Positions 17,065 to 25,563 of a stretch of 64,000 nt of DNA are shown here, in pieces. The DNA comes from an uncultured Clostridia bacterium (GTDB taxonomy: Bacteria; Bacillota; Clostridia; Lachnospirales; CAG-274): contig CANQBJ010000001.1 in NCBI GenBank assembly GCA_947589665.1, positions 1-64,000 on the forward strand, written 5' to 3'. The stretch's first letter is position 1, and each line of letters opens with the position of its first letter. Made by a program: the position numbers and the translations under genes. A model generated the notes under the pieces. The model saw only the letters and a list, made by a program, of their open reading frames with translations. It ran no database searches and had not been told where the DNA came from.

Positions 17065-18588
17065 ATGAACAGCAATGACAAGCTTTTGGTATCCGTTGAT
17101 ATAGGCATCAGAGGAAACAGCCTTCTGAATTACTTCATGGATTTCAAGGCAAATATACTGGGTCCCGAAGACTTTGCAGTTGACGGAGATACCGTATATA
17201 TACTTAATTCTATTGACAACACGGTACTTGAATTTAAAAATAATAAATTCATATGCAGTCATAATGCAGGTCTTGTTTACGGTATAAAGGTCGCTGCATC
17301 AAATGGGGCTATCTATATACTGCGCAATGATTTTTCAATAATGCGTATAGGCACCGATATTACGGAAACTATGGCTCTTTACAACGTACAGACGGAGGCC
17401 ATAGTTGATTTCATGGTTTTGGGAGAAAAGATATATATTGTCTTTTTCGACGGTATGAAAGGTATTACATATGAATTTGACTTTGATACCGCAGGCATTG
17501 ACATAAATAAGGTAAAAAGCTATAACGGCCGTATTTTTGACGAAAATACACTTTATGAAACACAGCTTACAGCCTATGATATGCAAACAGGCGGCAGCGG
17601 AAGGATCATAATTACAGACCTTGACGGCAGAAATGCCCGTGAGATACCCATACATACTAAGCATTTTCTTTCCGGAGCGCAGTATTTCGGCAGTGATGGG
17701 GAAGGCGGCACATATCTGAAAATATATGAATCTGAGACTGACGACCGCTATCAGACAATAGTTGAGTCAAGGCTAGTCTTTATCGATCCCCAGGGTCAGG
17801 AAAAGTATGTGCGCCAGCTTCCCGAACAGTATAAACATATAACCAATCAGGATAAAAGCATAAACGGACAGATATATTCCCTGAATGCCTTTAAAAACGG
17901 CGTAGAGCTTATTATAACGGCAAAGCCCGATGAAGAATCTACACGAGAATATACATCACGGCTTGATGAGGTCATTCCGCCATCAATGTCTTCGGAAACA
18001 ATTACCCCCGATCCCACAAAGGCAATAACCAGAGAACAGATAATGCAAAATGCCATGGATTTTCATTCCTTTAACTGGAGCTGTAACGAGGTAAATCTTC
18101 TGCCTCTTCCGGGCTGGGCAGCACCTCGCTTTGTTATGGGTCCCGGAAACTATACCTCTATGCCGTACTGCTGGGGCGGAAACTGTACTATGGAAGAGTA
18201 CTATGCGGGTATGGCAAGCGGCGGACGTGTAGGAAATATAAACTCTCCGGGCCCTGCCCTTGTTCCCGATACCTTTGGTCACGACTGCTCAGGCTTTGTG
18301 GGACTGTGCTGGGGAGAAACTCAGAAATACAGCACCAACACTATACAAGGCATTGCCGATCCCATAAGCAGTTCGGACCTTAAGGCAGGAGACGCTTTGG
18401 ACGCTCCCTTTTACCACATACTCCTTTTTGAAAAAAGAGACGGCTGGGGAAATTATATACTCTTTGAATCTACTGTATTCAGCCGTTTTGACAGAGTTTC
18501 ACATACTATTAGACCTATCACCAGCTTAAAAAACTTTATTCCTCTGCGGTATAAAAATGTAGAGGACAGCGGAATGCAGAGTATGTAA
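17065..18588 (+). CDS. NlpC/P60-like cysteine peptidase domain behind a beta-propeller-like N-terminus
   Basis: A 507-residue protein. Residues about 30-290 consist of repeated short strands with patterns such as DGDTVYILNS and NGAIYILRN, resembling a beta-propeller of the NHL/SMP-30 type. A low-complexity linker (about 300-320) leads to a C-terminal domain with the NlpC/P60 signature: Cys408 in GHDCSGFVGLCW and a candidate catalytic His451 in FYHILLFEK. Such domains usually cut peptidoglycan peptides outside the cell, yet no signal peptide or lipobox is visible at the start MNSNDKLLVSVDIG. The start has an AAGGAAGG site. I infer either an intracellular role or an export route not seen here. 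Confidence 0.65.
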   Translation: MNSNDKLLVSVDIGIRGNSLLNYFMDFKANILGPEDFAVDGDTVYILNSIDNTVLEFKNNKFICSHNAGLVYGIKVAASNGAIYILRNDFSIMRIGTDITETMALYNVQTEAIVDFMVLGEKIYIVFFDGMKGITYEFDFDTAGIDINKVKSYNGRIFDENTLYETQLTAYDMQTGGSGRIIITDLDGRNAREIPIHTKHFLSGAQYFGSDGEGGTYLKIYESETDDRYQTIVESRLVFIDPQGQEKYVRQLPEQYKHITNQDKSINGQIYSLNAFKNGVELIITAKPDEESTREYTSRLDEVIPPSMSSETITPDPTKAITREQIMQNAMDFHSFNWSCNEVNLLPLPGWAAPRFVMGPGNYTSMPYCWGGNCTMEEYYAGMASGGRVGNINSPGPALVPDTFGHDCSGFVGLCWGETQKYSTNTIQGIADPISSSDLKAGDALDAPFYHILLFEKRDGWGNYILFESTVFSRFDRVSHTIRPITSLKNFIPLRYKNVEDSGMQSM

Positions 18589-18637
18589 AAATACTTCGGC
18601 TGCTTAGAGGACAGATACATCATATAGTGCATAACAA

Positions 18638-18665
18638 AAGAGAGCGTCGGCATGGGCGCTCTCTT
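18638..18665 (+). terminator. Terminator of the NlpC/P60-like gene
   Basis: AAGAGAGCG (18638-18646) pairs with CGCTCTCTT (18657-18665) and is followed by a T-rich tract. It sits between the convergent ends of this gene and the small membrane protein gene at 18674-19093, and may serve both. Confidence 0.8.
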
Positions 18666-18673
18666 AATATTTT

Positions 18674-19093
18674 TTATATTTTTTCACAGGTACCAAGTCC
18701 GAGGAACACACCGCTTAGTACGAAAGACCATATATCCGTATATTTATATAACATAAGGAAATATGCACTTGTCATACCGTGTATAAAGCAGCCTGCCAGC
18801 ATAATGTAGTAAAACAGTATCCAAACAACAGAAAGAGATGTGAAAGCATTTGCGGCAGTCCTTGATGTAACTCTCAGACACAGCCCCGAAACAACTGTAG
18901 TTATAAGCGCTGAAAGTGAAAATGCTATTGCGGGCAGGGCGGCTTGTTCATACAAAAGCTTATATTCCATACCGCTGTACGAAAGCGCCGTTTTTTCGGC
19001 TATACCGTTTGCTGTATAATATATGGCATAGGCAATACCTGAAAATAATAGTATCAGGCTTATTATTATAACGATCTTGTTTTGTCTTTTCAT
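18674..19093 (-). CDS. Hypothetical membrane protein at the end of the M56/BlaI cassette
   Basis: I do not recognise this 139-residue protein. It has four hydrophobic segments (about residues 6-27, 46-70, 83-105 and 112-132), starting after a short basic stretch MKRQNK. A GAGGAGG site precedes the ATG. It lies 15 bp after the first M56 metalloprotease gene, so it is probably co-transcribed with the cassette. Its role may be linked to membrane stress or to the protease pair, but nothing in the sequence proves this. Confidence 0.7.
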   Translation of the reverse strand: MKRQNKIVIIISLILLFSGIAYAIYYTANGIAEKTALSYSGMEYKLLYEQAALPAIAFSLSALITTVVSGLCLRVTSRTAANAFTSLSVVWILFYYIMLAGCFIHGMTSAYFLMLYKYTDIWSFVLSGVFLGLGTCEKI

Positions 19094-19108
19094 AAGTCAT
19101 CCTCCTCT

Positions 19109-20722
19109 TTAGTATCTGTTTACCCTATCGGGCAATGTATCGGGATCGCCTATGGAATGTGAGCTTACAATATAAGCCTTCTGACTGTCAGAGACATACC
19201 TGTCTATAAGAACACCTGCCGTATCCGTATCAAAAAGCTGCACATAGTAATATCTTCCCAAGTCCATAACTCTTTTATCTGTGTTATGCACTTTTTTCAT
19301 ATACCTGTACACGTCAGGCAGAAGGTCGCTGTAATGTATATCCGCCGCTTTTTCTATAGCCTTTGCCTCAGTTATGAGCGTCCTGCCTTCCGTGCTGCAT
19401 AGGCTTATTATTTTTATTCCCCTTAGGGCGTCGCTGTCGGTGTATATACTGCTACACCTGAACACGGTGCCTATATCCTCTGCGGAAATGTACAGAGAGC
19501 CCTTTGCCTTAAGGGGCGGGGCATTAAGCTGCTGTTGTTTTCCGTATACTGTCACCATAGGGGTATCGGCGCCTATCGTTACCTTCATACCTGAATTTTT
19601 TATTATTAGGGTATCTGCCTGCTGCTCCACGTCTACGTTCAGCTTTTCTGCTATAGCTCTGACAGGCACATATGTAATGCCATTTCTGGTAAGCACCTGC
19701 TTTTCGGAAACTATACTGCCGTTTGCAAAGAGCAGTACAGGTGCGTCAGTGGGATATGCATATGTATCATTGGCATTCGGTATGATCACACGGGTATCGG
19801 AAGGGCCTTCCGCCATAGGGTCTGTAGTGCATATAAAGGCGGCAATTATAATAAGTACAATGCCTGAAGGCGCAATTATCCTTTTGGGGCTTTTGTAGGA
19901 AATCACATTTTTTATACGTTTTTCGGCAGAGCCTTCGCCAAAGGAAATGGACATAGGTCTGCGGTTAAGGGCAAAGGACAGTATGGATGCGGAATAATCG
20001 CCCTTTATTTCCTCGCCCATAGCCTCAATTACGGCCTCGTCGCAGCTTTCCTCCATATCCGCGGTCATACTGCGGTATGCAAGCCATACAAGAGGGTCAA
20101 ACCAGTGTATGCTCACAAGGAGCGATGCTGTCGCTTTTATAAGGGTATCGTGCCTTTTTATGTGATGCCTTTCGTGGCATACTATATATGACATTTCCCT
20201 TTCGCTCATACGGAAAGGAATATATATTTTAGGCTTAAAAATTCCCATAACAAAGGGTGTGGGGATATTGTCGCACTGATATATATTATCCCGATATATA
20301 ACTGCTTTGTTTACCATTTCGGCTGTTTTGATATACAATACGATTTTATATATCAAAATAGCTAAAAACACTCCCAGCCATATTAAAAACAGTATTTTTA
20401 TAGGGTCTACAACTGATGTTACTCCCATATCCAAAGCAGTATTAACAGACGTACTGACAGGTGCTGTATTCACAGGGGGAATTTCTCTGTGTACTATATT
20501 GACAGGCATATATTCCGTATTTCTTAAAAATGAAATGTTGAATAAGCTGAATACAGAGGATACTGAAAAAGGGAATATAAGCCGAAACCCTGCAAATATC
20601 CAGAGTATATAGGAATATATTTTAGGCATTCTTTTTATAAAAAGTCTTACTATATATATTACTGCAATAACATAGGCAGCTGTGATATTCATGTTTATGA
20701 GCTGTATTATAAATCTGTTCAT
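19109..20722 (-). CDS. M56 (BlaR1/MecR1-like) membrane metalloprotease with a copper-amine-oxidase-N-like sensor domain
   Basis: A 537-residue membrane protein. N-terminal helices (about 12-30, 36-55 and 108-130) surround a cytoplasmic zinc protease domain with HERHH at 183-187 and the downstream acidic motif DMEESCDEA; a further helix at about 283-300 crosses the membrane. In BlaR1 a penicillin-binding domain would follow; here the external part is instead a stalk-like domain of the copper amine oxidase N type (about 325-430, with TYVPVRAIAEKL) plus a C-terminal region I do not recognise. From the family, ligand sensing outside activates the protease, which leads to BlaI cleavage. It is fourth in the cassette. 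Confidence 0.85.
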   Translation of the reverse strand: MNRFIIQLINMNITAAYVIAVIYIVRLFIKRMPKIYSYILWIFAGFRLIFPFSVSSVFSLFNISFLRNTEYMPVNIVHREIPPVNTAPVSTSVNTALDMGVTSVVDPIKILFLIWLGVFLAILIYKIVLYIKTAEMVNKAVIYRDNIYQCDNIPTPFVMGIFKPKIYIPFRMSEREMSYIVCHERHHIKRHDTLIKATASLLVSIHWFDPLVWLAYRSMTADMEESCDEAVIEAMGEEIKGDYSASILSFALNRRPMSISFGEGSAEKRIKNVISYKSPKRIIAPSGIVLIIIAAFICTTDPMAEGPSDTRVIIPNANDTYAYPTDAPVLLFANGSIVSEKQVLTRNGITYVPVRAIAEKLNVDVEQQADTLIIKNSGMKVTIGADTPMVTVYGKQQQLNAPPLKAKGSLYISAEDIGTVFRCSSIYTDSDALRGIKIISLCSTEGRTLITEAKAIEKAADIHYSDLLPDVYRYMKKVHNTDKRVMDLGRYYYVQLFDTDTAGVLIDRYVSDSQKAYIVSSHSIGDPDTLPDRVNRY

Positions 20723-20754
20723 TACGTTACCTCATATATAAAATCACGGTTGCG

Positions 20755-21702
20755 CTAGTAGCTTAATGTAATTAATCCGCTTTCTGCATTATAAGCAATA
20801 CCTGCGCCCAAAGCCTCGCTTACGGCTCTCATAGGTATGTATGTTTTACCATTTATTATTTCGGCAGGTACATCTGTATTATAGATCTCTCCGTTTATTT
20901 TGTAGCAAGGCTTATTTATAATAAACTCCACATTTTTTTCGCCCTTTACAACAGCAGTTTTGCTCTCAGCTATCCATTCGACCTGACAGTTCATAGCTTC
21001 TCCTATAGCTCTGAGAGGTACAAGAAGTCTGTCATTTTTAATTACTGCTCCCATTTCATCGGCACTGACTACCATAATGGGTCTGTGCATTTCGTCGGCA
21101 TACTGCCACAGGCTCATTTCCTCGTCGTTAAGAGATACATTTGTTTCTATATCCAGTGGCTTTGTAATATCCACGACAGTTCTTTCAGCCTCAACAGGCA
21201 CAGGTACAGGCAGGTCCTTTTCATTCTCATAATAGGGAGAAAGCAGCACGTTTTTATCTCCAAAGGTAGCAAATGTACGCATTGTATCGCCTTGGTGTAT
21301 TATATACGCATTGCCATCCTTAAGTTCATCCCAGCAGCTTTCGTCACCGCTCATTATAAGACCGTCATAGCTTGAAGAGGCAATATCAAGACCGTGTTTA
21401 AATTCAGAAACGTCTATATTTCCTTTTATAACACCGTTTGATATAATAGGGAAACGATAGAAACAGCCGTTGGTACTGCCGTCGGTGTATTCAATGGCAA
21501 AGGGCGTGCCTATTACAAAATCTCTGCCTATGTGACGAGCGATCGTGTCTGCATATCCGTTGGGAAATTTTTCCTTAAGCACCTTAATTGCCTCTGAGCA
21601 GTCCTGTGTTTCAATAAGTATGGGTTTGTCTGCATTTACATTTGCATATACGGCAGCAGGCATAAATACTGCAGCCATAAGCATTGCTAAAAATTTCTTC
21701 AT
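20755..21702 (-). CDS. Secreted protein joining the two sensor-type domains of the neighbouring M56 proteins
   Basis: A 315-residue protein with a clear signal peptide (about residues 1-20, ending in AVYA). Residues about 26-190 match the external domain of the M56 protein encoded at 21839-23731: both begin with ILIETQDCS, continue with VIG-PFA-E, and share RTVVDITKP. Residues about 205-315 form a copper-amine-oxidase-N-like stalk domain with LLVPLRAIGEAM and TYIPMRAVSEAL, like the external part of the other M56 protein (19109-20722). It thus contains both domains without the protease. I infer a secreted ligand-binding or decoy partner for the two sensors. It is 136 bp after one protease gene and 32 bp before the other. 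Confidence 0.8.
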   Translation of the reverse strand: MKKFLAMLMAAVFMPAAVYANVNADKPILIETQDCSEAIKVLKEKFPNGYADTIARHIGRDFVIGTPFAIEYTDGSTNGCFYRFPIISNGVIKGNIDVSEFKHGLDIASSSYDGLIMSGDESCWDELKDGNAYIIHQGDTMRTFATFGDKNVLLSPYYENEKDLPVPVPVEAERTVVDITKPLDIETNVSLNDEEMSLWQYADEMHRPIMVVSADEMGAVIKNDRLLVPLRAIGEAMNCQVEWIAESKTAVVKGEKNVEFIINKPCYKINGEIYNTDVPAEIINGKTYIPMRAVSEALGAGIAYNAESGLITLSY

Positions 21703-21838
21703 ATAATGACCTCCTTATGTTTTTTTACATTTCTGTATATAAAATCGTAATTCAGTGCATAGAGTATGCCTTGAAGGATATGCAGCCAAAGGATATAACT
21801 AAAGAGCAGTGATTATTGCCGCTGCTGTACTCTTTTTA

Positions 21839-23731
21839 TTACTTTAGCCAGGATTCAGACCTTACGGATATATGACCTACTATTTGTTCGTCATTTCCCA
21901 TGTTCAACAGGGCATCATGTATTTCTGACCTTTCCCATTTTATGCCTGTTGTAGGGTCTGAATCAGTATACATTGTAAAAGCTCCGTTTTCATCTACAGT
22001 GAAGCGCAGCAGGAAGTTCATTGTTTTAGGCTGCAAATATTCTCTATAGTATGTATCATCACGGTTATTTTTTGAATTTGCAGCAATATCAGGCTCTCTG
22101 TCAAAATTCTTATGATCCATTGTAAAGGTCAGAATAATTTCAGCTTCCTTGCCGATCGTATTTTCCCTGTAATTGAAAACACTCATATCCAGTATCTCAT
22201 AATAGGGAGAAAATGTTTTAAAGGCTTCATTATAGAGATAGTCTGCTATTTTTTTGTAATACTTATATTCTGACATATCCCTTTCATAAATACTGAACTG
22301 TCTTTCCTGCGGTATAGCTATATTCATAGGCTTTGTAATGTCCACAACTGTTCTTTTTATATCTTCAGGCAGAGCGTCAGAGGATATTTCATCTCTGTCA
22401 TGTGTACGGGATATATTAATTTTATTATCCCCCGAAACAGCATATATACCTCCTGATTTGTCCATGTATATAATATAGGCAATGCCCGCATTGCCATCTC
22501 TGAGCCTTTCAAGACTGCTCTCATCTATATCTGCAAAAAGCCCCTTGCCTATACCTGCTGCCGTAATACCCTCTTCGGGAGTAATGGCTGCCGATATAAA
22601 GCCTGTTATAACACCATGATTAAGCAAAGGAAAATAATAATAGCTATTGCTTTTACCCTCGCATTCAAGGGCAAAGGGCATACCTATTACAACATTTTGC
22701 CCTCCATATCTTATTACCTCATCCATATATCCATTTATAAGCTTTTCCTTCATAAGCATAACTGCTTGGGAACAATCCTGTGTTTCAATAAGTATATGCT
22801 TGTCCGCAGAATAAATCACGGAATTTGTGGTGCAGATAGCTGCAGTAACTATTATAAGCACGATACCGAGAACAGAAATTATCTTTTTAGGTTTTTTATA
22901 TGACAGCACATTTTTTATACGTCTTTTTGCCGAGCCTTCGCCGAATGAAAGGGGCATAGGTCTGCGGTTAAGGGCAAAGGACAGTATGGATGCGGAATAA
23001 TCGCCCTTTATTTCCTCGCCCATAGCCTCAATTACAGCCTCGTCACAGCTTTCCTCCATATCCGCGGTCATACTGCGGTATGCAAGCCATACAAGGGGGT
23101 CAAACCAGTGTATGCTCACAAGGAGCGACGCTGCCGCTTTTATAAGGGTATCGTGCCTTTTTATGTGATGCTTTTCGTGGCATATTATGTAGGAAAGCTC
23201 CTTTTTACTCATTCGGAAAGGAATATATATCTTAGGCTTAAAAATCCCCATAACAAAGGGTGTGGGGATATTGTCGCACTGATATATATTATCCTTATAT
23301 ATGACTGCTTTGCTTACCATTTTATATGTATTGATATACAGTATAGCCTTATGTACAATAATAGTCAAAAATACTCCGAGCCATATTAAAAACATTATGC
23401 TTAACATAGTATCTGTGCCTGCCGTGGGAGGTAAGCTGTTTGCGGAAGAACTCAGTTGTTCTGCTGCCGTGTTTACTGTAGGTACTGCTGCATTTCCCAT
23501 ATCGTAAGGCACATATTTCATACCTGTATTTCTCAGAAATGATATATTGAACAGGCTCAGGGCAGAGGGTAGGGAAAAGGGACATACAAGCCGAAAGCCT
23601 GCAAATATCCAGAGCATATATGAATATTTTTTAGGCAGTTTTATTATAAAAAGCCTTATTATATATATGGCAGCAATTACATAGGCGGCTGTGATATTCA
23701 TATTTATAAGCCTTGTTATAAATGTTGCCAT
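21839..23731 (-). CDS. M56 (BlaR1/MecR1-like) membrane metalloprotease with a novel external domain
   Basis: A 630-residue paralogue of the protease encoded at 19109-20722. It has the same helices and zinc site (HEKHH at 185-189, DMEESCDEA at about 224-232), with a helix at about 283-302. The external part (about 308-630) starts with ILIETQDCS and matches the secreted protein encoded at 20755-21702 over about 170 residues, then continues with a unique C-terminal region. No penicillin-binding serine motifs are visible. It begins 4 bp after blaI, so it is its closest partner. By analogy with BlaR1, ligand binding outside would trigger cleavage of the BlaI-type repressor; the ligand is unknown. 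Confidence 0.87.
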   Translation of the reverse strand: MATFITRLINMNITAAYVIAAIYIIRLFIIKLPKKYSYMLWIFAGFRLVCPFSLPSALSLFNISFLRNTGMKYVPYDMGNAAVPTVNTAAEQLSSSANSLPPTAGTDTMLSIMFLIWLGVFLTIIVHKAILYINTYKMVSKAVIYKDNIYQCDNIPTPFVMGIFKPKIYIPFRMSKKELSYIICHEKHHIKRHDTLIKAAASLLVSIHWFDPLVWLAYRSMTADMEESCDEAVIEAMGEEIKGDYSASILSFALNRRPMPLSFGEGSAKRRIKNVLSYKKPKKIISVLGIVLIIVTAAICTTNSVIYSADKHILIETQDCSQAVMLMKEKLINGYMDEVIRYGGQNVVIGMPFALECEGKSNSYYYFPLLNHGVITGFISAAITPEEGITAAGIGKGLFADIDESSLERLRDGNAGIAYIIYMDKSGGIYAVSGDNKINISRTHDRDEISSDALPEDIKRTVVDITKPMNIAIPQERQFSIYERDMSEYKYYKKIADYLYNEAFKTFSPYYEILDMSVFNYRENTIGKEAEIILTFTMDHKNFDREPDIAANSKNNRDDTYYREYLQPKTMNFLLRFTVDENGAFTMYTDSDPTTGIKWERSEIHDALLNMGNDEQIVGHISVRSESWLK

Positions 23732-23735
23732 AGGC

Positions 23736-24095
23736 TCACCTCATATTTTCGTCAATTATTTTTTTGAGCTTATCCGCCTCTTTCTGCGATATCCTTCTGC
23801 TGTCCAGAAATGTCGTTACCAGATCGGATATGGAGCCGTTAAATGTCCTGTCCACAAAAAATTCCGTTTCTTCAAGCTGTACCCTTTCCTTTGGTATCAC
23901 ACTTGTTATCACTGCGTTGTCGCTTTTTATGAAGCCTCTTTCGCAAAGCCGCTTTATAACAGTATATGTAGTGGACTTTTTCCAGCCCAGCTTTTTAAGG
24001 CAGAGCTTTACAAGCTCGCCTGAGTTTATTGGCACGCTTTCCCACACTATAGTCATAAATCTGTATTCGCTGTCACAAAGTCTGTAGTTATCCAT
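23736..24095 (-). CDS. BlaI/MecI/CopY-family repressor
   Basis: A 119-residue winged-helix repressor. It opens with the family pattern YRLCDSEYRFMTIVWES and has the recognition-helix region KSTTYTVIKRLCERGFI (about residues 35-51), followed by the C-terminal dimerisation part. Family repressors are cleaved after an M56 protease is activated. It is the first gene of a minus-strand cassette of five genes. Two sites TCTACAnnnnTAGA-like sit on its own promoter, which supports autoregulation. Confidence 0.93.
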   Translation of the reverse strand: MDNYRLCDSEYRFMTIVWESVPINSGELVKLCLKKLGWKKSTTYTVIKRLCERGFIKSDNAVITSVIPKERVQLEETEFFVDRTFNGSISDLVTTFLDSRRISQKEADKLKKIIDENMR

Positions 24096-24118
24096 AGTCC
24101 TGTCTCCTTTATATTATA

Positions 24119-24171
24119 TCTACAGTTGTAGACCTCATATTAAGTCTACAACAATAGACCAATTTTGTCAA
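24119..24171 (-). promoter_or_regulatory. BlaI-type promoter with two operator palindromes
   Basis: On the minus strand TTGACA (24166-24171) is 17 bases from TAGACT (24143-24148). One operator-like dyad, GTCTACAACAATAGAC (24144-24159), fills the spacer and the -10 box; a second, TCTACAGTTGTAGA (24119-24132), has perfect 6-bp arms and lies at the expected transcription start. The TACA/TGTA core agrees with known BlaI/MecI operators. Confidence 0.85.
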
Positions 24172-24189
24172 TGATATTTTTACAAAAAA

Positions 24190-24221
24190 ACACCGATATC
24201 CATAAATATGAAGATCGGTGT
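24190..24221 (-). terminator. Terminator of the transglutaminase-like gene
   Basis: The arms ACACCGAT (24190-24197) and ATCGGTGT (24214-24221) form the stem; on the minus strand it is followed by seven T residues. It separates the transglutaminase gene from the BlaI promoter. Confidence 0.85.
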
Positions 24222-24227
24222 TGAAAA

Positions 24228-25562
24228 TTATCCTATCATAAGGGAATTGAATTTTATAGAGTCCAGAAGATCGATATTTGCATTTCCTGTCATATTATGG
24301 GCAGTCTGAGGTTTTATGCCTGACGCCTGTCTTAAAAGCTCTCTTGCGTCCTCAAGGTCGATCAGATTGTTGTTGTCGATATCCAGATATCTGTAGTTGT
24401 ATGTCCTTGTGCTATAAACAGGGAAGCCCATATCCTCTATATACATTTTCTGCGCTATAGTCGGCGCCTCAAGATCTGTCTGATAAGCTATATCGTGATC
24501 ATGTCCTCCGTCAAGCTCCTTCATTTTCTCTGTGCCTATGAGCAGATATGTATAATTCTGCATTGTGCTGCTATAGCCTGTTGTATCGCACCATGTAGGG
24601 TCGCTGAAATAAAATCTGCCGTCAAGCTTTACTGCATTCCATTTATGAGTTGAGCTTGTCATACACATAGCCTTTACTCCCGTCTTATTGCAAAGTATCT
24701 TTAAGGCCTCGGCATAGCCCTCGCATACAGGATATTTTGTATCATCATTACCTTCGCCGTATAAAAGTGCGGAAGGGGCTATATAGGGATAGCGCAGACC
24801 ATCTATAAATTCCTTGGGATATTTGCTCTTATTTGCTATATAGGTATTATAGGTGTTGTGCTGCGTCAGCCATTCCGTAAAATATTTTACCTTGTAGAAA
24901 TCGGATACATTTTCGGGCAGGGCTGAAATTATTTCATTTACTTTGCTGTCCATAGCCTGTATATCGGCATCAAGCTGCTCCTGTGACGTATAACATCCGG
25001 GCCAATAGTTTTCATAATCTGTTCTTCCATGTAGCTGCGCATCAATAGATATTCTGTCTTTATATATGTTGATGCTTATGCCATAGGCAAGCTTATTGAG
25101 ATCGACCCAGAATTTTTCGGGATGATCCATATAGAAATAAACATATGCGGGACGGGATAAAAGCTTTACAAGAGGATAGCCTGTAGCCTCCTGTATCTTC
25201 TGATTATAATTATCCTTATCCGCTCCGCTGACAGGTATTTCAATATGTACAAGCTCCGACATAGATACACCGTCCTTCATATTATCTGCTGAGGACGCAT
25301 AGCCGTTATATATGGCTTTTTCATAATCTGTAAGCTGGTCATAATACAGCGTGGAGTCTATATCGCTGACTGCCATAGGCATAGGCATATCGCTGCCCTC
25401 TGCAAAGAAAATATCGGTAAAGGCAATGTCGTCACCATCTAAGAGCCTTTGAGCAATTTCTTCCTCGGTATATTTTTCTTCGGGTTCCTTCAGGGTTCGG
25501 GCATATGTATTGCATACGCAAAGCGCCGTCAGTATGATCGTGAGCAATATTGCCTTTTTCAT
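24228..25562 (-). CDS. Secreted transglutaminase-like protein with a C-terminal dockerin-like module
   Basis: A 444-residue protein with a signal peptide (about residues 1-21). The transglutaminase-like core has Cys280 in YPVCEGYAEA, His306 in THKWNAV and Asp321 in YFSDPTW, the usual Cys-His-Asp triad. Residues about 393-444 look like a type I dockerin: a first calcium loop with Asp394, Asp396, Asn398, Asp402 and Asp405 and its helix, then a second, weaker half (NANIDLLDS). Dockerins bind cohesins in cellulosome-like assemblies, so the protein may be displayed or complexed at the cell surface. No cohesin is in the window. It may act as a protease rather than as a cross-linker. Confidence 0.82.
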   Translation of the reverse strand: MKKAILLTIILTALCVCNTYARTLKEPEEKYTEEEIAQRLLDGDDIAFTDIFFAEGSDMPMPMAVSDIDSTLYYDQLTDYEKAIYNGYASSADNMKDGVSMSELVHIEIPVSGADKDNYNQKIQEATGYPLVKLLSRPAYVYFYMDHPEKFWVDLNKLAYGISINIYKDRISIDAQLHGRTDYENYWPGCYTSQEQLDADIQAMDSKVNEIISALPENVSDFYKVKYFTEWLTQHNTYNTYIANKSKYPKEFIDGLRYPYIAPSALLYGEGNDDTKYPVCEGYAEALKILCNKTGVKAMCMTSSTHKWNAVKLDGRFYFSDPTWCDTTGYSSTMQNYTYLLIGTEKMKELDGGHDHDIAYQTDLEAPTIAQKMYIEDMGFPVYSTRTYNYRYLDIDNNNLIDLEDARELLRQASGIKPQTAHNMTGNANIDLLDSIKFNSLMIG

Positions 25563-25563
25563 A

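Noticed and set aside
17065-24171. Region considered as a prophage or genomic island
   Set aside because: I see no integrase, structural phage gene, tRNA attachment site or flanking direct repeat, and base composition looks like the neighbouring DNA.
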